Positions 45,401-57,240 are shown, counted from the first letter of the stretch. The stretch is DNA of 64,000 nt from Pisaster brevispinus (GCA_023634235.1 JAMKCF010000013.1:14137705-14201704); one strand, 5' to 3'. The notes: generated from the letters alone by a model not told the origin. Numbers and translations are program-made.

Positions 45401-48400
45401 GACAGGAGAGTGGTAGGCCACCTACACCATGCCTAACTTAAATTGTTCAAAAAGGTGTACAAACATTGTTTTGGAATACTGTAGATCCATAAGTACACGA
45501 CACCTTATCACTATCATAATGTACACTGTGCGTATGTGCGTACACTGCAAACATGTCAACAGAATGCTGTGAAACTGTACTATGAGGTGCACTTCCTACA
45601 ATGCGTCACCCCCCCCCCACTTTCCATTGTTATGTAATTCTGTAAGATGGTTAAGTCTAAGCCTCGCCCCTTAATGCAGCAACCAATCAGAACTGTGAAC
45701 ACGACCCAAAAAGTGAGAAAAATGTTGACATCCAATTACGAATAAACAAGTTTCTGCCATTTGGATTGCTGCATCACGTCTTTTGTACTTCCGTGGCATG
45801 GGGCAGAGCGAAACACATTTTACATCAGGCATGCTAACTCATGTTCCAGCCACCATCGACACAGTGAAACACAAACTTAATGTTCATTTAAATGGGTTTT
45901 CCCGCTTGACAGGAAATCCTATGGTTAGTCAGAACATGGATAAAAGTTGCTATCCTATCTCATGTTCAACGGTGATTAACACCTTGCATTGAATTCTATC
46001 CTTTGACCGTCATTAAAACTAACCACACGAACGTTGAAGTCTGCTGAAGAATCAACCTGCGCTAACTAGAGGTTCAGGCCATCAGCTTCGGTCTTCATGT
46101 ATTTTTTAGCCATAATCAGTTTCAAAGGCAACACATTGGAGCCCATCAGAGTAGCAGAAAGTGTAGCAGATTAGCGCCCAGGTTCCGGAATTACACGGAG
46201 GCCATTAAGGCCTCTGTTGCCCATGGTCTTGGCCTTGGTGCCCACTTCAAAGATTTTCAATAGACTTCAAGATTTCAAAAGAGAAGTTCCCTAAGGTTGC
46301 AAATCGACGAGTCTTGTCCTCTCAAAACAAAAATTCCATGCCTGAGCACCTTTTATATTTGTTTCAATACACACATTCCAACACCCCAGATACATTTTCC
46401 TAATCCTAACCCTAACCCTAACCCTAACCCCAACCCTAACCCTAACCCCAATCCTAACCCTAACCCTAACCCTAGTGTGTAGAAGGGTTATTGGAACCTA
46501 ACCCCCAACCCTAAACCAACCCCTTGCGTGGTGATCTAGAAGGGTTACGGGTGTCGGAACATCAGTCAACATTTTTACAGAGTCTAATGAAACTAAAAAG
46601 CTCAAAGAAGTGTACCTTTAATCTTTAAGTGTTGCTGCAGTTCAAGGAAACTAAAACTAAGTGTGCTCTGTGGCTACAATGTATATACATGTACAAGCCG
46701 GCAGTTTAAGACAACCGTATCTCTTCGTGGAAGGAGTTTTGGTCATGCTTGTTGCAGACCAGCGCGAGGGTTTCTTTTCCGAGCGAGCTGTGCTGATGAA
46801 GACTAATTTCAACACTTACTGCTTTTGTCCGCGAGACAGGGTTTCGGGCAGAGTCGTGACCGTCGGTCCTTAGTGGGGAAGTCCAGAGAGGCCTTGACAA
46901 TCAGAGAGCCTCGGAGCAATGTAAAATCTGACCACGTTGTCTGAAGTGTAACTGAGACAAAGGTTCAAGATGGGTTGTTTTGTTTCGGGGGGGAAATGAC
47001 CAAGGCGTGGAACTTTTTCAAGCAATTATGGATCTGTTTGTATGTCAAGTATGGTGGAAAACACAGCATGGCTTGGAGCAGCTTTTATGATAATTGTTGA
47101 AACTTTTGGATTGGACACTGGACCTGCTCTGAAACACAAACTGGTAAACTGAGCATACAGCGCTTCAAGTGCTGGACACTTTTGTGTAGACTATGATTGT
47201 CTCACACCATGTAACCCGTGACCATCACATGTTAAATGTTTAAGAAAAAGATGTTCCATCCCAAACTTTAGAATTGTCCCAACTATAGTTGGGACCCATC
47301 CCAACTTGAGTGTTTCATAGTTGGGACGTCCCGACTGTACAGCAGCTGAGCAGCTGTGATCAAGAGATCTGTAGGCCCCTAGTAATGGCGAAACAAGATG
47401 GAGTATGGACTTACATGTATGGAATTATCTATGGGCTAGGAAATATTAACGATGGTAGTAGTACTAGTAGAAACTTTGTATATAAGTAGGGAATAGTAGC
47501 TTATTTGTTACCCTTGATCCTCCTGGCGGTCATAGACACCCTCTACAACCATCGGGATGGGGATCAAAACTTATAGCAAGGCTACAATGTGAATAGGTAC
47601 AGCATGAGGGAAAAGTGGATTTCAATAGCCTATTGCAATTAAAAATAGCTTTTCTTTTCGTCCAAGTTTATAGTAAAATAAGTACACAGCAATTCTAGTA
47701 GACCTACTCACTACTACACCATGTACTACTACTAGTAGCACTAGTACTAGTAATTAGTACTAGTAGTAGTACAAGTACTAGTTAGTAGTACTAGTAGTTA
47801 GTACTAGTTGTAGGAGTTAGTACTAGTAGTCAGTTCTAGAAGTAGTTAATACTTGTACTTAGTACTAATACGTATTACTAATACTAGTAGTAGTTGCTCT
47901 CTCATTAAAAAATTATACATCAAACTTTAACAAGGATGAAATGGGGGCCACAACAATAGCACTTGGCAATGCTTGGTGTACTTTATTTTTCTACACTTTA
48001 GATTTAGGTCAAGAAATAACTACACTTTATATCAGGCAATAACACTTTTTTTAATACCATTTTTTATTGCTTCGTCCATCAGATGGGAAGTAAAGCCATA
48101 AAGGTCCCGTGTGTTTAAAAACTATCAATGCACTTAAAAACTAAAAGACCCAAGTAAACTTATCGCTATGTGAGAGAAAGGCTTGCCGGACCGTTGAACG
48201 GTTGGCCCTGGCGTTTCTAGCAATAGCATCCAATGCGCTTGTCATCATTTCATAGAAATCAAATGGTACAGAAATAACCATGTCACCGTAGTCCAGTGGT
48301 TAAACTGCAGGACTTGCAGCACAAGGTTGGGAGTTCCAAGCCCTTTAGTTTAGGTTGGTTTAGTAAGTTGGTAAGTTGGTTTAGTAAGTTGGGAGTTCGA

Positions 48401-48918
48401 ATCCTACCATCCCCAAGCTGACCGCTGATTTCACATATTAATTGACTAGAACAAGCATTGTCCGGTTTTTTTTGTCGTCTAGTTTATACTGAATCACAAT
48501 TTCTTGATTTGTGCAATTCATAGAGTAGACGTTAAACCAATTATGTCTGTAGCTGTATGAGATTGAGAGATATTGGCTTGGTGTTAATATCCTCCTTCCC
48601 CCTTGTCTTGTGGCACAAGTCATGCAAGTTGTGGGAGTTACCTTGACCATGTTTCCTCAATTCAAAGAAAAACAAACAAACAAACATGGAGGTAACACAA
48701 CACAAGTAACACATCAACATTCCACAAAAATAAAAGTCAGTTGCATGTTATAAATAGGGTATACATTTTGCTCTAGTCATACCCTGTCCTTGTAGCAGCT
48801 GATCTCGAACGGGACGTAGCTTCCCCTGTTGTATCCCTTTGTAGTACAACTTCCCCTGCATAACGGGGTTCTTGGCCGAGCAGGCCATGCGAGCTAGTTC
48901 ATGCTCGCTGTATCGCAT
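33431..48918 (-). CDS. PLEKHJ1: Pleckstrin homology domain-containing family J member 1 (5 exons, complete)
   Basis: The coding exons on the minus strand are 48918-48783, 42755-42676, 36428-36350, 35508-35354 and 33637-33431 (stop), 657 bp in all (218 residues plus stop). All junctions are GT-AG with matching phases (1, 0, 1, 0). The start MRYSEHEL parallels MRYNEKEL of the vertebrate protein. The PH fold follows: FRLQGNFLFYYR (strands), PLGALCLERYTV, KKHYFLASSGQ, and the C-terminal helix DQWVSAIRSASYEQL with the PH-typical Trp at about 121. Residues 151-218 form a Gln/Pro/Ala/Ser-rich tail with VPPPRPKQPP, ending EGLLLDFS. The vertebrate protein is about 149 residues and lacks such a tail. 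PH domains usually bind phosphoinositides or proteins, but the cellular role of PLEKHJ1 is poorly known. The start context (A at -3) is good. Confidence 0.9.
34743..34976 (-). repeat. Second tRNA-derived SINE family, minus copy
   Basis: The tRNA-like head (complement of GGGATTCGAACCCACGACC, with TTGCCTAGTTGTAGAACAT on the minus strand) is joined to a body with ACATCGGTGAATGGGTAAAA and ATCCCCGATGTAA. Matching body sequence is at 41577-41660, and a related tRNA-like head is at 41060-41135. Confidence 0.75.
35155..35312 (+). repeat. tRNA-Lys-like SINE, most intact copy
   Basis: The tRNA-like part at 35216-35288 has box A TAGCTCAGCTGGTAGAG and box B GGTTCAAATCCCG with pairing acceptor arms (GGGCTAG with CTAGTCA). 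It is preceded by CTTCTGACTGGCACCCCGAAC and followed by TTTTTCTTTGTTTAACCC. Weak anticodon-stem pairing, flanks shared with five other copies, and an intronic location argue against a functional tRNA gene. Confidence 0.9.
35645..35745 (+). repeat. Dispersed repeat C, copy in PLEKHJ1 intron 3
   Basis: GACTCTAATTATGGTGGTG, CTGATCCCATGTAAAG and GTTTACTAGTGCAGTTTTC match 24065-24175. Confidence 0.65.
36545..36790 (-). repeat. Dispersed repeat D, minus copy (PLEKHJ1 intron 2)
   Basis: Reverse complement of 15945-16200 over most of its length, including TTTCTGTGAAATATTTCCCT and TGTGTTTACATGCTGAAAA. Confidence 0.75.
37104..37256 (-). repeat. tRNA-Lys-like SINE, minus copy in PLEKHJ1 intron 2
   Basis: Near-complete copy with GGGACTTGAACCAACGACC and CTACCAACTGAGCTATCC on the plus strand, ending GGGGTGCCAGTCAG. 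Confidence 0.88.
37540..37880 (+). repeat. Dispersed repeat A, copy in PLEKHJ1 intron 2
   Basis: AATGACCATAAAAAACTTAC, TTTGAAGTATTGT and GTTTGAATCTGAGAAA match 16845-17240. The 3' part, with CACAGGTTTGTTATTTCATG, also recurs near 26920 and 37330. Confidence 0.7.
39800..39955 (+). repeat. Dispersed repeat B, longest copy
   Basis: GCCTGGAATTTCATCTTGGA, GCAAGGCCATTTTCATTTTG and GGGGCACCAAGGCCAAGACC. Similar to the copies in YTHDC1 introns 2, 8 and 16. Confidence 0.75.
41060..41135 (+). repeat. tRNA-like SINE head
   Basis: GGTGGTCTAGTGGTAGCAGA (box-A-like) and GGGTTCCAATCCCATTTGCC (box-B-like) are spaced as in a tRNA but followed by a SINE-like body, so it is not called as a tRNA gene. Confidence 0.6.
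41752..41914. repeat. Degenerate GGGATCCC / GGGATA minisatellite
   Basis: Variants of GGGATCCCA, GGGATAxx and ATCCCAGTTG recur about a dozen times in 160 bp. The palindromic GGATCC core makes it strongly self-complementary. Confidence 0.75.
42067..42091. repeat. TTTG tetranucleotide run
   Basis: About six copies of TTTG. Confidence 0.8.
45215..45348. repeat. AATA-type low-complexity block
   Basis: Runs of AAT and AAATA units for about 130 bp. Confidence 0.85.
46195..46345 (-). repeat. Dispersed repeat B, inverted copy
   Basis: CATGGTCTTGGCCTTGGTGC, AATAGACTT and AAAATTCCATGCCTGAGC match the complement of 39800-39955. Confidence 0.65.
46400..46475. repeat. Interstitial telomere-like (CCCTAA)n tract
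   Basis: About 12 units of CCCTAA with occasional CCCCAA or CCTAAT variants, the animal telomere repeat. The units decay on the right into CCCCCAACCCTAAACC. It lies inside a gene intron, so it is interstitial. Confidence 0.9.
47276..47295. repeat. Perfect 20-bp palindrome GTCCCAACTATAGTTGGGAC
   Basis: Both halves are exact complements. Variants CATCCCAAC and CATAGTTGGGAC flank it within 60 bp. Confidence 0.85.
47698..47900. repeat. ACTAGT / AGTACT palindromic low-complexity block
   Basis: About 200 bp made largely of ACTAGT, AGTACT and TAGTAG steps. Each core hexamer is a palindrome. A small patch of the same motif lies at 47455-47475. Confidence 0.85.
48287..48430 (+). repeat. tRNA-derived SINE with a short internal duplication
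   Basis: CCGTAGTCCAGTGGTTAAAC (box-A-like) and GGGAGTTCGAATCCTACC (box-B-like). Between them GTTGGTTTAGTAAGTTGG-like sequence is repeated in tandem, which pushes box B away from box A. Confidence 0.65.
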
Positions 48919-49148
48919 TGTTTCTCGCTTTTTACTCCCCACTCTCGTCGTTTCTCTCAACTCCAGCCGGATAAACCTTACATGTCTTGATAAGTTTTCA
49001 GTTATGGTTTTGTAAACATGGACACGTGGTTTAACACGTTATATGCCCAAAAGGAAATGACGGATTAAGTCATAATGGCACTGATCATCGTTCGTGTTCA
49101 ACTGTAAAAACATTTTTGGGAACTCCCCTAAACTTTGACCTAGAAATA

Positions 49149-49164
49149 GCGCCCTCTAGTGATG
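49149..49164 (-). promoter_or_regulatory. CTCF-like motif upstream of PLEKHJ1
   Basis: GCGCCCTCTAGTGATG is the complement of CATCACTAGAGGGCGC, close to the CTCF core. It lies about 230 bp upstream of the PLEKHJ1 start codon. This is a motif match only. Confidence 0.35.
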
Positions 49165-50058
49165 TGTGAATAAGCTGCACTTTTGACCAATCACAGGGAA
49201 ATCTTGCTAATTGTTTATGAAGAATCAAGCGACAAACTTGGTTTCTTTGCTCGTTTCCTGCTCGTTGTGGAGAGATATACGATCAGACGGGCCCTTCTAC
49301 TATTCGTACTGTTTCTATATATGAGTGTAGCTGACTACATTAAATAAATACTCCCACTCTCAACTCCTTTGACAAGCGCGGCCGCTGTACCCCAAAAAGT
49401 TTTCCCATTTTTCTTTGGAAATCCCGCAGTTTTCCACATTTGGTGCTCGATATGGGATATATGGTGGTACCCCTATTGTGTCTTTATGGTGTGCTTGTAA
49501 TCTCAGGAATTCTTTTGAGGATTTTAGGGGGTAGCCTTTTGAGAGAGCAACCCCAGGAATTACACACTGAGAAGAAAGGTTCCACTAGTAAGGTACCACA
49601 GTAAGCTCAAAAGTTCGGTTGGGGTTCTATTGGGGTGGGGGATATTGGACCTAGCACAGGCTGTAAGCATGACATCAAAAAAAGTTGCAACAAATGAAAC
49701 AATACGTACACAATTCTGGGACCTGACCCACTCTTAGAATGATGTGGAATAGTCTAATTTAGGATGTCAAGGACTTTTACCCTCAAAGGGCATTGCACTT
49801 TAGAGAAGACAGTAAAATAATTAAAATTTACCATGACTTATAGTGTTACCGGTGCTCACTTAATGGTTGTTAATAAAATAGTTGTTCCAATAAAGTAATG
49901 AAAAGATCAACAATTTGTACATGGCGATCGCCTACTAATTTGGAATGACGCCCTCTATTGAAATGCCCCTTGGTTATCATTAGCTTCTCGCCGCAACCAC
50001 TGTCGGCAATCATGTCATTACCTCAGGCGAACTATTAATTATTAGTTCTGAATGGAAA

Positions 50059-50470
50059 GTGGGCGGTGTGTGTGTGTGTGTGTGTGTGGACACACGGAAG
50101 GGCATTTGTGGGGTCCTGACAACAATGGAACAATGGACCCACAAGGTAATTTCAATAGGAACAATGGGCCCCACAAGGGAATTCTTTAGAAAAGGGAATA
50201 ATAGAACAACAATAGCGGTACCCCACAAACTGGATCTGTACGGCGGTGTGTGTGTGTGTGTGTGTGTGAGTTTGTTTTCACATTCAAACCGGGGACCTAT
50301 AACAAAAGAGGACAATAGGGTCCCCGGTTGGGTAAAGGTCCCCAGTTAGAAATTGTGTACAAAACCAATGGGAGCTGTTGCCAAAAAGTTAGAGTCCAAA
50401 CAAAAGAGGGACAATAGGAGGTCCCCGATTGGAGGTGTTTACACACTTGTGTGTGAGTGTGGGGGGGGGG
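50059..50470. repeat. Composite GT-flanked repeat with recurring ACAATxGGxCCCC motif
   Basis: GT runs at about 50067-50088 and 50247-50267 bound two blocks. The left block matches 57065-57215. The right block (50285-50455) is the complement of 5638-5815. The motif ACAAT(A/G)GG followed by CCCC or TCCC recurs in both blocks, which suggests they belong to one element. Confidence 0.8.
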
Positions 50471-51019
50471 GGGGTTGATGCAGGTGGACCATGGGGTCAC
50501 AAAGGGTGGGAAAGGGATCAGAGTGTATAATTTATTTATTCACCCATTGAATCCGAATTTAAAAACCGGCTTTTTCTTCACGTTATAATTTGTTACAGTG
50601 AGGGCACGCGTTTGCGTGCACCATACTCTTGTGTTCAACAGTTACAACCGAAAATAAAGATGAGGAACCCACACGCCACATCCCATTAAACTAAACCGAG
50701 CTCTTTCAAATGCATGAATGCCGATACTTAAACCAATCTATTATTCCTGCGCGGCAGATGTTCCTTAATTTATTGATTAATTAATCATAATTAATCGCAA
50801 TTAAGTCGTGGATTCTCCGGCATCAGAACGAGGGATGTTTCTTCGCCCACCGTGCCTTGCAAATAAAAATGCACATTTTGCTCACACTTCGCGGTATCCA
50901 TTTCTGCTCCTCACACGTCCACGTGTTTTCTTGCTCGTCTCTCAAGCATTACGACGTGAAATAGAGCCCAGGGCCCACGTTCATTAGGCCTACTTGCTGA
51001 TTTACACACACAGACACAC

Positions 51020-51190
51020 AGAAACAGCTTACCGTAAAAAAAATAGCTTAGCAGAATAAGGTTAACAGCCAAAATAGCATGCAATGTATGCTATGAAATG
51101 TGAATGGTTCCCTGCTCTTTATTTATTTATTTAGTGCTATAGCAGAGAATATTTTGCTAAGCACCAGTTTCTGCTTAACCTGGCAACGAG
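51020..51190. repeat. MITE remnant (AGCAGAATAAGGTTAACAGCC type)
   Basis: Internal sequence resembles 25494-25687, but the GGGCCC ends are lost. Confidence 0.6.
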
Positions 51191-52218
51191 GCACCTGTTT
51201 GGTCCTAACATTGCTACAGTTTCCTGTCACAGATGTTTGGCCGGCGTAATTGATAGGTTAAGAGGGTTTGTTATGCCTTTTCTCAATGATTTCTTTAGCT
51301 AATTGTGTTGCTTACATGTCAAGGAATACCTTCAAGCCCATTGAACCGGTAAACCATGGAGCAAGGATCAGACACAACAACCACGCCTTGTCACCAAGCG
51401 GTGACTCACTCACACCACGCCCACACAGAGATAGGATTTTGTGCATGCAATGGGAAATATTTTGACCAAATTGACGACCCCTGTTGATTGACACCCCTTC
51501 TAAAACGTGTGTAATGGTACACTGTAGGATATCATGGAGTATCACGGGGTTGGGATCTACCATTTTGTAATGGTTATGTTTTTCTTTATATGTGCCACAG
51601 CTCTGTGATAACGTGCCTCATTGCAAGGTTTTAACAGCTTTATGAAATATATCCCTATGAATAAATTATGAGGACCAATTCTCTTTGAAATTATGAATAA
51701 TTTTGAGTCGTCACTTTGTGGGGGTAAGAGACCTTCTTCTTAAAATTCTGTTTAGAGGGCCTAACGGACGTTTTTATTTATTTGTTTATTTATTTATTTA
51801 CTATAATAAAATAAACACCCCTGTATTCTCTCGCCAGCCCCATCCCTCATCCCCAAAACACTCGATCCCGTAAATCGAGGACTTCTCGCTGTTCTCCCAA
51901 TGTTTGGTCTTATTATTTCTGTTTAGCGACATCCCTCCCAGTTTTGCACACGAAAACGAAACGAGGACGTCCTCGTTCTGTCACCACAACTCATTGAGGA
52001 TTGCTCTGTGGTGTCTAGCATTCTATTGCTGGCAGAACCCCACACATTCCCGTGTGTAGGGGCACCCCGACGGTCGGATCAAAGTCAGCTTCTCTCTTCA
52101 ACAGCTTGAAACTCGTCTCTTCGAATCTGCTTACATTTTTAGTCTCCACATGTGAACTCTTTTGTCTTAAGCTTTTCTTCACTTTGCTGAGGCAACTAGG
52201 AGGATGCTCTACAAACGC

Positions 52219-52221
52219 ATG

Positions 52222-52267
<46 letters not shown>

Positions 52268-52298
52268 AATTGATTGATTGATTAATTTATTGGTTGAC

Positions 52299-52342
<44 letters not shown>

Positions 52343-52343
52343 C
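52219..52343. repeat. ATTG tetranucleotide microsatellite
   Basis: About 30 ATTG/TGAT units with a few substitutions in the middle. Confidence 0.95.
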
Positions 52344-53599
52344 GGTTGATTAAAGTCCATTCAATTCACTTTGCGACTGTGAAGTATTTTAATAATAAAT
52401 CATGTTCATAAAAAAATCACCTTAAAAATCATCCTTCTCTCCAGACGTCTTAACTAAAAACACCTCATCTTTCCTTCTGATTGAGGACATTAAAGGTATT
52501 TATTTTGTCAAAAACGAAAACGAAATCCTCTTAGCGACTTCTCTGTAAAGAGGCGGCTTTTCTTTGTTACAAAATTAACTCGTCCTTGTACACAAATAGT
52601 GGGAAAGTGTTCCGAAAAAGCGCAATATTCACAGTGTAGTTCTTAACGTTCACCTTGTTACCGACCGAAGGTCGTTGCTTTAGAAAAGTCCTCTTTTATT
52701 GTGGACAACTCATCTTCAGTAACCTTTTCCCACATCACATTACTCCCCCCCCCCCTATATTTGACGGGCAGGTTTAAGTGCTTGATGCACTGGGCTAGCC
52801 GTGTTGGATCCCTTTTTTTATTATGATCGATTTTCTGAGATCACTGCGCCGGATTGCGACATGAGAACCCGTAAGCTCTGCTGGATTTGTATACATAAAT
52901 TGTAAAAGATTTCATTAATTTATTGTTTAAAGGCAATTTAGGTCATCTTGTCTCGGCCTCCTACGCTTATGTTTCGGAAGTAAAGCTTACGAAAGAGGTA
53001 TGATGCCTATTTAAATTGAGGCGGTGAGTTTCAATTCAACTCAATAAAAGATATGCAAATTATTACAAGTAAACTGAAAAATATTACCCCAGGATAATTA
53101 CACGAGACTAGTTATTCATTAGAGCGTGGTTTTCTATCATTCTTTTTATTTATTAATAAGTATCAATACTTCCATTATGTTCCAATAAATGACGTTTATT
53201 TACGAGACAAAGATGGCAAATTGAATAAATCAAATTAAGCACGTGTCGGAATTACAAGAAACAAAGAAGACGTCGAAACTGTTGTACACGGATGAATGAA
53301 TGACAACGTCGATAGTCTTAAACAACGTGCCATCGGAAATAACCGTTGGCTACTACAGCCTTGACTCAATGCGATTCAATGATGAGTTTATTTTCTTCAG
53401 TCACAAAATGCTCGATATTGACTCAATGGTCAGTCACATCACTCCTCAAGAAAGACTTTATTGTTGAAATTAATTGCTTAATCAAACCTACACAGCGACA
53501 GCTGTTTAGAAGGGGGAACACAAAGAAAAAAGAAGAATGGAAAAAAGTGCATGACATTTTCACCAAACGAACGCTCGACTGTATAATATGAACTGCTTT

Positions 53600-53966
<367 letters not shown>

Positions 53967-54039
53967 TTTAAGGCGAGTTTTGGAGATTCCAGTTTGCGAG
54001 GTGTCTGCTTATGAATGCTGCCCATAGATGCAGTTGGTA

Positions 54040-54925
54040 CCCCTCTGTCACCTCGCTAAACGTAGATGGATTCGACGTTTGTCAAACGCCATGTCAGTTT
54101 TTGCTGTTTTCAAAGCATGTAGGCACTGCCTTCGGCTGAAACATTCACGGTGACTTTTCTTTCTAGATATTTTGCCTATAAATCAGTATTACGTTGACAC
54201 GAACCAATCTACGACCATACCTTTAAACAAGAGTGCATAATCTGTCATTACACAGTTGTATAACCTGATGTCATCTCTCAGAAGTATGTTTTAATTCCGA
54301 GACACAAATCACAATATGACATTCTCCGAAGGACAAACATATTACTCGCAGACCAGTTGCATTAGCGTTTAATAAAAAAAGAAATTTGGATAAATCATTA
54401 TGGTATGTAATGCAGTATGACAGTGATTGATGCGTGGTCAATTAGGGCATGCTAAACGAATCATTGTCTTTACGAAATGCAACCCTTAAAGATGGGATCT
54501 TGGATTGGTATTTGTCAACGTAATGCCGATTTATCGGCAAAATTATGTTTTATATGAATAAAATGTTTCAGCTGAATACAGTGTCTACTAAATGAGAAAA
54601 CAGCAACAACAACAAAACCTGTTACGGTCTATTTTTCAAACGAACGTCGAATCCATCCACGTTTAGCGAGGTGACAGCGGGTACCAACGGCATCTCTGGC
54701 CGCAGCATTAGCGAACGGACACCAACCCTCAGAAATCTGAGAAGCGATTCGAGGATGAAACGTTTCTCAGATTCAAATGTTTTGGGGTGAAAATAATATC
54801 CAAACCATATCGATGGAATCATTTCTCCAGATAATTTAAACGATATCAACTGCTGCAGTGCTTCTCACCAAGTAAGTTTTTATGGTCAATAATGTTTGGA
54901 GTAATTGCCAATCTATGAACCTACC
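54040..54925. repeat. Inverted copies of dispersed repeat A beside the CAA/CGA tract
   Basis: A partial plus copy (54040-54230, CTCGCTAAACGTAGATGGAT) faces a longer minus copy (54495-54925, with ATCCATCCACGTTTAGCGAG) across about 270 bp. They are complementary over about 170 bp. Confidence 0.8.
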
Positions 54926-57044
54926 TTTAAATATAAGATACACCCATGGTTTTTGGAGGATAAATTCCTTTCGATGTTCTAGTTTGTAATGACCACGCCA
55001 GCCAACAAACTTGTGGAAACTTCATCGACTTAGCCAGTTTGGTTGCAGTGATAAAAACAATGTAGAAAAAAAACGGGGCATGAAAAACGGTTTATCAGAG
55101 GTTTGGTGATTGGTCATCCCACGTGTTTCAATCGCGGCAATCGAAATAAGAAATTAACGATCTGTTAAATGGGTTTTTTTCTTCTCAACTTTGACAGCAT
55201 TTCAAATATTTCTCTCTGCTTTTGGGGTACTGGTATAAATGTTTCAACAAGGGATGTCTAAAATTTAAACGAATCATCCTTCTTTTTTTCTCCTTGACAA
55301 TTACTAATAATCGCTGTACTTCCTTTTTCACTTTAATTGTAAATTTAAGAATTACAAAAACGTGTGTTACGGTTTATAAAATCGAAATGAATTGAAACCA
55401 ATTTATATGTGATGGTTTCACCCAGAGAATGTAACCCCACAATGGCACTTTCATAATTAAAGAGAAAGTGTGTATGTCACACAGACCTTTACACACCATA
55501 ATGTCCCATGATGTTTGCTACCAGGAATAAATATAATCAGTTTGAAATATGGCAGAAAAATACCAACGTTCAGTTTTTGTTTATGACATATTTTGGTAAA
55601 TCTATTTTAAAGCTATCTGGACAGATGTATGAATAAATATATTTCAACCAGTTAGAAGAAGGGAACAGTGAGAGTATTGACTGTTTTGAATTATTAAATT
55701 AAAAATCTTAATTTTAAATACAGCATTGAGAATTGTCTGAAAATCAAACTGTTTGTTTTCAATCTCAAAGGCTATAGACCATAATTTGTATTATTCTTGT
55801 TTCTTGTATAGCATGGAATTTGGCCCGGGACTGTTAATTTATGAAGAAGAGTACAATAAAAGAGAGAGAGAGAGAAAAAAAAATAAAAAATAAAAAATCC
55901 ACTGACAATCAATAGCTACTTTTAAGTAAATACGTCAATACATAGGCATCCATTATTCTTTAGTCTGTAGCATCTTTGTGAAGACCTGGGGAAAAAAAAG
56001 TATTTTGAAAAGAGTGAAAAAATACGTATTCTAAAATAATGAGATATTTCTCTCCTGCATTTTGAGAGATAGGGTTACGAGAATCTAACCTTTTTTTTCA
56101 GTGGCCTTACCTGGAATTGTGTTTGCATTGGTTCACTTTGCCTTTTTTCTTCTATTGTAGGCCTGTAGCAGTAACTTCCGGAAGTGCTTTCGTATTTTTG
56201 TGAAAACGTGTTTGTACTCGACCGTATACTTTCCCCGCATCACTCTTTCCCTGTAGAATCGCCCATTAATTTGGTGTTCGATATTTGGCACGATGTACCC
56301 CCATCCCATTGTGACTTCAATGTGGTCTGGGAATCTAAGGAAATCTTTAGAGGTTTTTCAGGGCCGGGAAGGGGGGGGGGAGGGAGGGAGAAGGATGAAC
56401 ATTTGGGGTGATAGGGAATCTTCCTCTGGTACATAACGTGCATTATACAGCTGCCAAGCGCACAGTAGCTGATAACGGGAAGCTATCAGCTACGAAGCAT
56501 CCGTTCATATCAGCAACAGAACCGACTAATCATAATAATACATAATGCTACCAGTCGTAATCCAGAAGCCATTTATCCACCCATCGAGCTAGCTATTTTT
56601 GTCTATCTTCATGCATCTATTTATGACAAAACAATCAAATAAGTAATGAACTGCTGGAAGTATTGTCGTTTATCTCACGTTCAAAACAGACCTCACAGAA
56701 AAACGCATGTAGGGCTTGTGCCCGCTTGATAGAAATTGATCTTAAACAATTGATGGGAAAACGTGATGCAACGGTGGCAACAAAATCAACAGGGAGACAG
56801 ACAGGTAGAGAAAATGGGTTTATTATTCAAACCTGTCATCATCGCAGCACAAGGCTGAATTGCCACAGTTTAAATTTAAAAATACACAGAACAGGAGGCC
56901 CGCTGGAGCAAAGGAAACATTGCAAAATGCACAAACAGACCGTCTGAGAGAAAAGCAATCAAACAATTCGGCAAAACAAAACCATGTTACTGAATAACAA
57001 CAATACAAATAAGTGGTTAAAAGGAGTTAAGAGTAATTAAAAGT

Positions 57045-57240
57045 GTGTGTGCGTGTGTGCCCTTACACATGCCAACTTACGGGGTACTTTTAACAATGGA
57101 ACAATGGACCCCACAAGGCAATTTCAATAGGAACAATAGGGCCCCACAAGGGAATTCTTTAGAAAAGGGAACAATAGAACAACAATAGCAGTACCCCACA
57201 AACCGGATCCGTAAGGTTGTGTGTGTGTGTGTGTGGGGGG
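57045..57240. repeat. Copy of the left block of the GT-flanked repeat
   Basis: AACAATGGAACAATGGACCC, CACAAGGGAATTCTTTAGAA and CAACAATAGCAGTACCCCAC match 50110-50245. GT runs flank it on both sides. Confidence 0.85.

Larger units (their letters stand above)
42756..48782 (-). other. PLEKHJ1 intron 1 (6.0 kb)
   Basis: AT-rich. It holds a GA run (42774-42791), A/T low-complexity blocks (43955-44060 and 45215-45348), an inverted repeat-B copy (46195-46345), a telomere-like tract (46400-46475), a 20-bp palindrome (47276-47295), an ACTAGT-rich block (47698-47900) and a SINE (48287-48430). No nested gene is supported. Confidence 0.55.

Noticed and set aside
46297..46482. Open frame ending in Asn-Pro repeats
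   Set aside because: Product of the telomere-like CCCTAA tract.
48919..49041. In-frame upstream extension of the PLEKHJ1 first exon
   Set aside because: The frame is open back to a TAA near 49044, but the family starts at MRY and no closer ATG or acceptor favours an extension.
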